Shown here in pieces: positions 60,027 to 64,000 of a DNA stretch of 64,000 bases (its first letter is position 1; each line of letters begins with the position of its first letter). This DNA comes from Caulobacter segnis (GTDB lineage Bacteria; Pseudomonadota; Alphaproteobacteria; Caulobacterales; Caulobacteraceae), in the NCBI RefSeq assembly GCF_019931575.1, contig NZ_CP082923.1, positions 1,860,001 to 1,924,000 on the forward strand. The letters are read 5' to 3'. The notes beneath the pieces are model-generated. The model ran no database searches and was not told the origin of the DNA. It was given only the letters and a program-made list of their open reading frames with translations. The position numbers and the translations under genes are program-made.

Positions 60027-61012
60027 TTGCTTCGACCCGGTCCGCTCAATCTGCTGACAGACGTGCCCGGCCTTTCCGTCGGCAACGCCACGGACGAAGC
60101 GACGCGTACGGGCGTGACCGTCGTGCGCTTTCCCGGCGGCTGGACGGCCGCCGTCGACGTGCGCGGCGGCGGGCCAGGCGTGCGCGAGACCGCCGCCCTG
60201 TCGCCCGAGAACGGTTACGCCAAGCTGCACGCCCTGACCTTCAGCGGCGGCTCGGTCTTCGGCCTGGCCGCCGCCGACGGGGTGACCGCCGCGCTGTCCC
60301 AGGCCGGAGAGGGCTTCCTGGTGCGGCCGGACACGCCTCGGACCCCGATCGTGGCCGGCGCGGTGCTCTACGACCTAGCCAATGGCGGCGACAAGGCCTG
60401 GGGGCAGGATCCGCCGTATCGCGACCTGGGCCGGAAGGCGTTCGCGGCGGCCGGGACGTCGTTCGACCTCGGCGCGGTCGGGGCTGGGCGCGGCGCGCGG
60501 GCGGGCCTGGTGCAAGGCGGCCTCGGCTCGGCCTCTCTGGACCTGGGCGATGGCCTGGTCGTCGCGGCCCTGGTCGCGGTCAATCCGGTCGGCTCGGTGT
60601 TCATGCCCGACGGCGAGACCTTCTGGGCCTGGCCGTTCGAGATCGACGGCGAGTTCGGCGGTCGCGTGCCGACGGGGCCGGCCGGCGCGGTCGAACCGAT
60701 GCCCGACGACTCCCGCCTGGCGGGCCTGGGCCGGCTGACGGAAGGCGCCAACACGACCCTGGCCCTGGTCGCCACCAACGCCGAACTCGGCGCCGGCGAG
60801 TGCCAGCGGCTGGCGATGATGGCCCAGGACGGCCTCTCGCGCGCCATCCGCCCGGCCCATACGCCGTTCGACGGCGACGTGGTGTTCGCCGCCGCCTCGG
60901 GCGTGGTCGACCTGGGCGGCGAGGGGCGGGCGCACCGCCTGGCGCGGCTGGGCTCGGCGGCTGGCGACTGCCTCGCGCGGGCCATCGCCCGCGGGATCCA
61001 CGCGGCGCGCGG

Positions 61013-61016
<4 letters not shown>
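60027..61016 (+). CDS. P1 (DmpA/BapA)-family aminopeptidase
   Basis: A 329-residue N-terminal nucleophile hydrolase that matures by self-cleavage. The start is TTG with GGAAGGA seven bases ahead. NAT near the N-terminus, GGGPGVRET, SGGSVFGLAAADGV and the junction EGANTTLALVATNA (N242, T243, T244) fit the family, with one of the threonines as likely nucleophile instead of the serine of DmpA. Family members cleave beta-peptides, D-amino-acid amides or small peptides. It borders a peptide ABC transporter, suggesting a role in peptide use. Confidence 0.87.
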
Positions 61017-62602
<1,586 letters not shown>

Positions 62603-62603
62603 G

Positions 62604-63428
62604 TCAGCGGTCCTCCTGGAGGCGCGGGTCCAGCCGGTCGCGCAGGCCGTCGCCCAAGAGGTTCAGGCCCAGGACGGTGACGACGATGGCCAGGCCTGGG
62701 AAGATCGCCTGCAACGGGGCGACGGCGACCAGGGTCTGGGCGTCGGCCAGCATCTTGCCCCAGCTGGACGCGGGCGGCTGGGCGCCGAGGCCGACATACG
62801 AGAGGCCCGCCTCGGCGATGACGCCCAGCGAGAACTGCAGGGTCGCCTGGACGATCAGCACGCTGGCGAGGCCGGGGGCGATGTGCTCGAGCGAGATCCG
62901 CGTGGCGCCCTTGCCGGCCGCGCGGGCGGCCAGGACGTAGTCGCGGGTCCACAGGGACAGGGCCGAGCCTCGGGTCAGGCGGGCGAAGACCGGCACGTTG
63001 AAGACGCCGATGGCGATCACCGCGTTGATCGCGCCGGGGCCGAGCACGGCGGTGATCAGGATCGCCAGGATCAGGGCCGGGAAGGCGAAGACGACGTCCG
63101 AGCCGCGCATGACCAGCTCGTCGACCCAGCCCCGGCGGGCGGCGGCCAGCAGGCCCAGCGGCACACCGACACCGGCCCCCAGCAGCACGGCCACCAGCGA
63201 GACCGACAGGGCGTTGCGCGCGCCCAGCAGGATCATCGAGGCGACGTCGCGGCCGAAGTGGTCGAGGCCCAACCAGTGGGCGGCAGTGGGGCCTTGCAGG
63301 CGGTGGTCGATGTCGAAGGTGGTGACGTCCCAGGGCGTCCAGACCAGCGAGACCAGGGCGGCGGCCACGAAGGCGGCGCTGATCGCGGCGCCGACGATCA
63401 GCGTGGGGGAGAGGCGCGACCGGCTCAT
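62604..63428 (-). CDS. Peptide ABC transporter permease (DppC type)
   Basis: A 274-residue inner-membrane permease with five to six helices; the N-terminal domain (HWLGLDHFGRDVASMILLGARNAL) and EAA loop region (ARAAGKGATRISLEHIAPG) are those of the OppC/DppC family. The ATG at 63428 overlaps the stop of the other permease by four bases (ATGA), so longer upstream frames are dismissed. Confidence 0.93.
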   Translation of the reverse strand: MSRSRLSPTLIVGAAISAAFVAAALVSLVWTPWDVTTFDIDHRLQGPTAAHWLGLDHFGRDVASMILLGARNALSVSLVAVLLGAGVGVPLGLLAAARRGWVDELVMRGSDVVFAFPALILAILITAVLGPGAINAVIAIGVFNVPVFARLTRGSALSLWTRDYVLAARAAGKGATRISLEHIAPGLASVLIVQATLQFSLGVIAEAGLSYVGLGAQPPASSWGKMLADAQTLVAVAPLQAIFPGLAIVVTVLGLNLLGDGLRDRLDPRLQEDR

Positions 63429-64000
63429 GACCCGCGCCTCCGCAGGCGGGGATCGACCAGCACATAGGCCACGTCGACCAGGAAATTGGTGGCCACCACG
63501 GCGAAGACCAGCAGCATGACCACGCCCTGCACCACGATGAGGTCGCGCTGGGTGATGGCTTGCAGCACCAGGCGGCCCAGGCCGGGCAGGAAGAAGACGT
63601 TCTCGATGATCACCCCGCCGGCCAGCAGGAAGGGGAACTGCAAGCCAAGGATGGTCAGGATCGGGATCAGGGCGTTGGGCAGGCCGTGCCGCCACAGGGC
63701 CTGGCTGGCCGTGAGGCCCTTGGCGCGGGCGGTGCGCATCCAGTCCTCGGCCAGGGTGTCGATCAGGGCCGAGCGGGTGACGCGGGCGATGATCGCCGCC
63801 TGAGGCGCGGCCAGGGCGATGGCCGGCAGGGCCAGGGCCTTCAGGGCCGGGACCAGGCCCGCCTCCCAGCCGGGGAAGCCGCCGGCCGAGACCCAGCGCA
63901 GGCCGATCGAGAACACCATGACCAGCAGCACGGCGAACCAGAAATTGGGGATCGCGACGCCGACCTGGGTCAAGCCCATGACCACGGTGTCGGCGGCCTT
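63425..64000 (-). CDS. Peptide ABC transporter permease (DppB type), 5' end outside window
   Basis: The visible 191 residues are the C-terminal part of an OppB/DppB permease: LPAIALAAPQAAIIARVTRSALIDTL, RTARAKGLTASQALWRHGLPNALIP and LLVFAVVATNFLVDVAYVLVDPRLR. The frame remains open to the right edge, so the start and any substrate-binding protein lie beyond the window. Confidence 0.92.
   Translation of the reverse strand, partial: KAADTVVMGLTQVGVAIPNFWFAVLLVMVFSIGLRWVSAGGFPGWEAGLVPALKALALPAIALAAPQAAIIARVTRSALIDTLAEDWMRTARAKGLTASQALWRHGLPNALIPILTILGLQFPFLLAGGVIIENVFFLPGLGRLVLQAITQRDLIVVQGVVMLLVFAVVATNFLVDVAYVLVDPRLRRRGS

Overview
The window is GC-rich (my estimate about two thirds) with dense, mostly minus/plus alternating operons. 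TonB-dependent receptors, a MucR-like regulator, abundant two-component systems and CCCCGC-GAAA-GCGGGG palindromes all suggest an alphaproteobacterium of the Caulobacter type. This is an inference from gene content and style; no rRNA or marker gene settles it. I saw no tRNA, rRNA, CRISPR array, insertion sequence or prophage.

Region 1 (1-6.3 kb) has the end of a phytase-like/esterase-like protein, a DUF1636 protein, a TauD-type dioxygenase and a three-gene periplasmic molybdenum aldehyde oxidoreductase (PaoABC type, Tat-exported). Region 2 (6.5-16.2 kb) is a polysaccharide-utilisation locus. Two paralogous right-handed beta-helix (GH28-like) enzymes flank a TonB-dependent receptor, a 2OG-Fe(II) oxygenase-like protein and a heparinase/alginate-lyase-like enzyme, with a minimal GntR protein inside. 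Three promoters share a LacI-type operator (TGRTATCGATAWCA). Region 3 (16.3-28.3 kb) is chromosomal housekeeping: a NarL-type two-component pair, a tail-anchored unknown, a class A PBP, a strong sRNA candidate, a MucR homologue lacking most zinc ligands, a SulP transporter with carbonic anhydrase, and an OmpR-type regulator whose kinase is split by an in-frame TAG.

Region 4 (28.4-49.2 kb) is the centrepiece: what looks like a complete phytate-to-triose-phosphate island. Two unrelated phytases (a dual-domain beta-propeller phytase and a histidine acid phosphatase) are divergently transcribed. Next come two inositol dehydrogenase paralogues, an RpiR-family regulator (IolR-like) and iolC (kinase fused to the DUF2090 aldolase)-iolD-iolE-iolB. 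The same operon then carries an organophosphate:phosphate antiporter and an inositol-monophosphatase-like enzyme. After a PepSY/two-component cassette come a TonB-dependent receptor and an extra triosephosphate isomerase. The phytase, dehydrogenase, iolC and receptor promoters share a recognisable sequence block, which ties the distant receptor to the inositol regulon. I propose outer-membrane uptake of inositol phosphates, inner-membrane antiport, dephosphorylation and then the iol pathway to DHAP plus malonate semialdehyde. The malonate semialdehyde dehydrogenase (IolA/MmsA) is not in the window.

Region 5 (49.2-64 kb) holds a methyltransferase, a TetR regulator and CPA2 antiporter, a beta-lactamase-family serine hydrolase, an EmrAB-type tripartite efflux operon with its divergent TetR regulator and palindromic operators, an amidase, a P1-family aminopeptidase, and a Dpp-type peptide ABC transporter that runs off the right edge.
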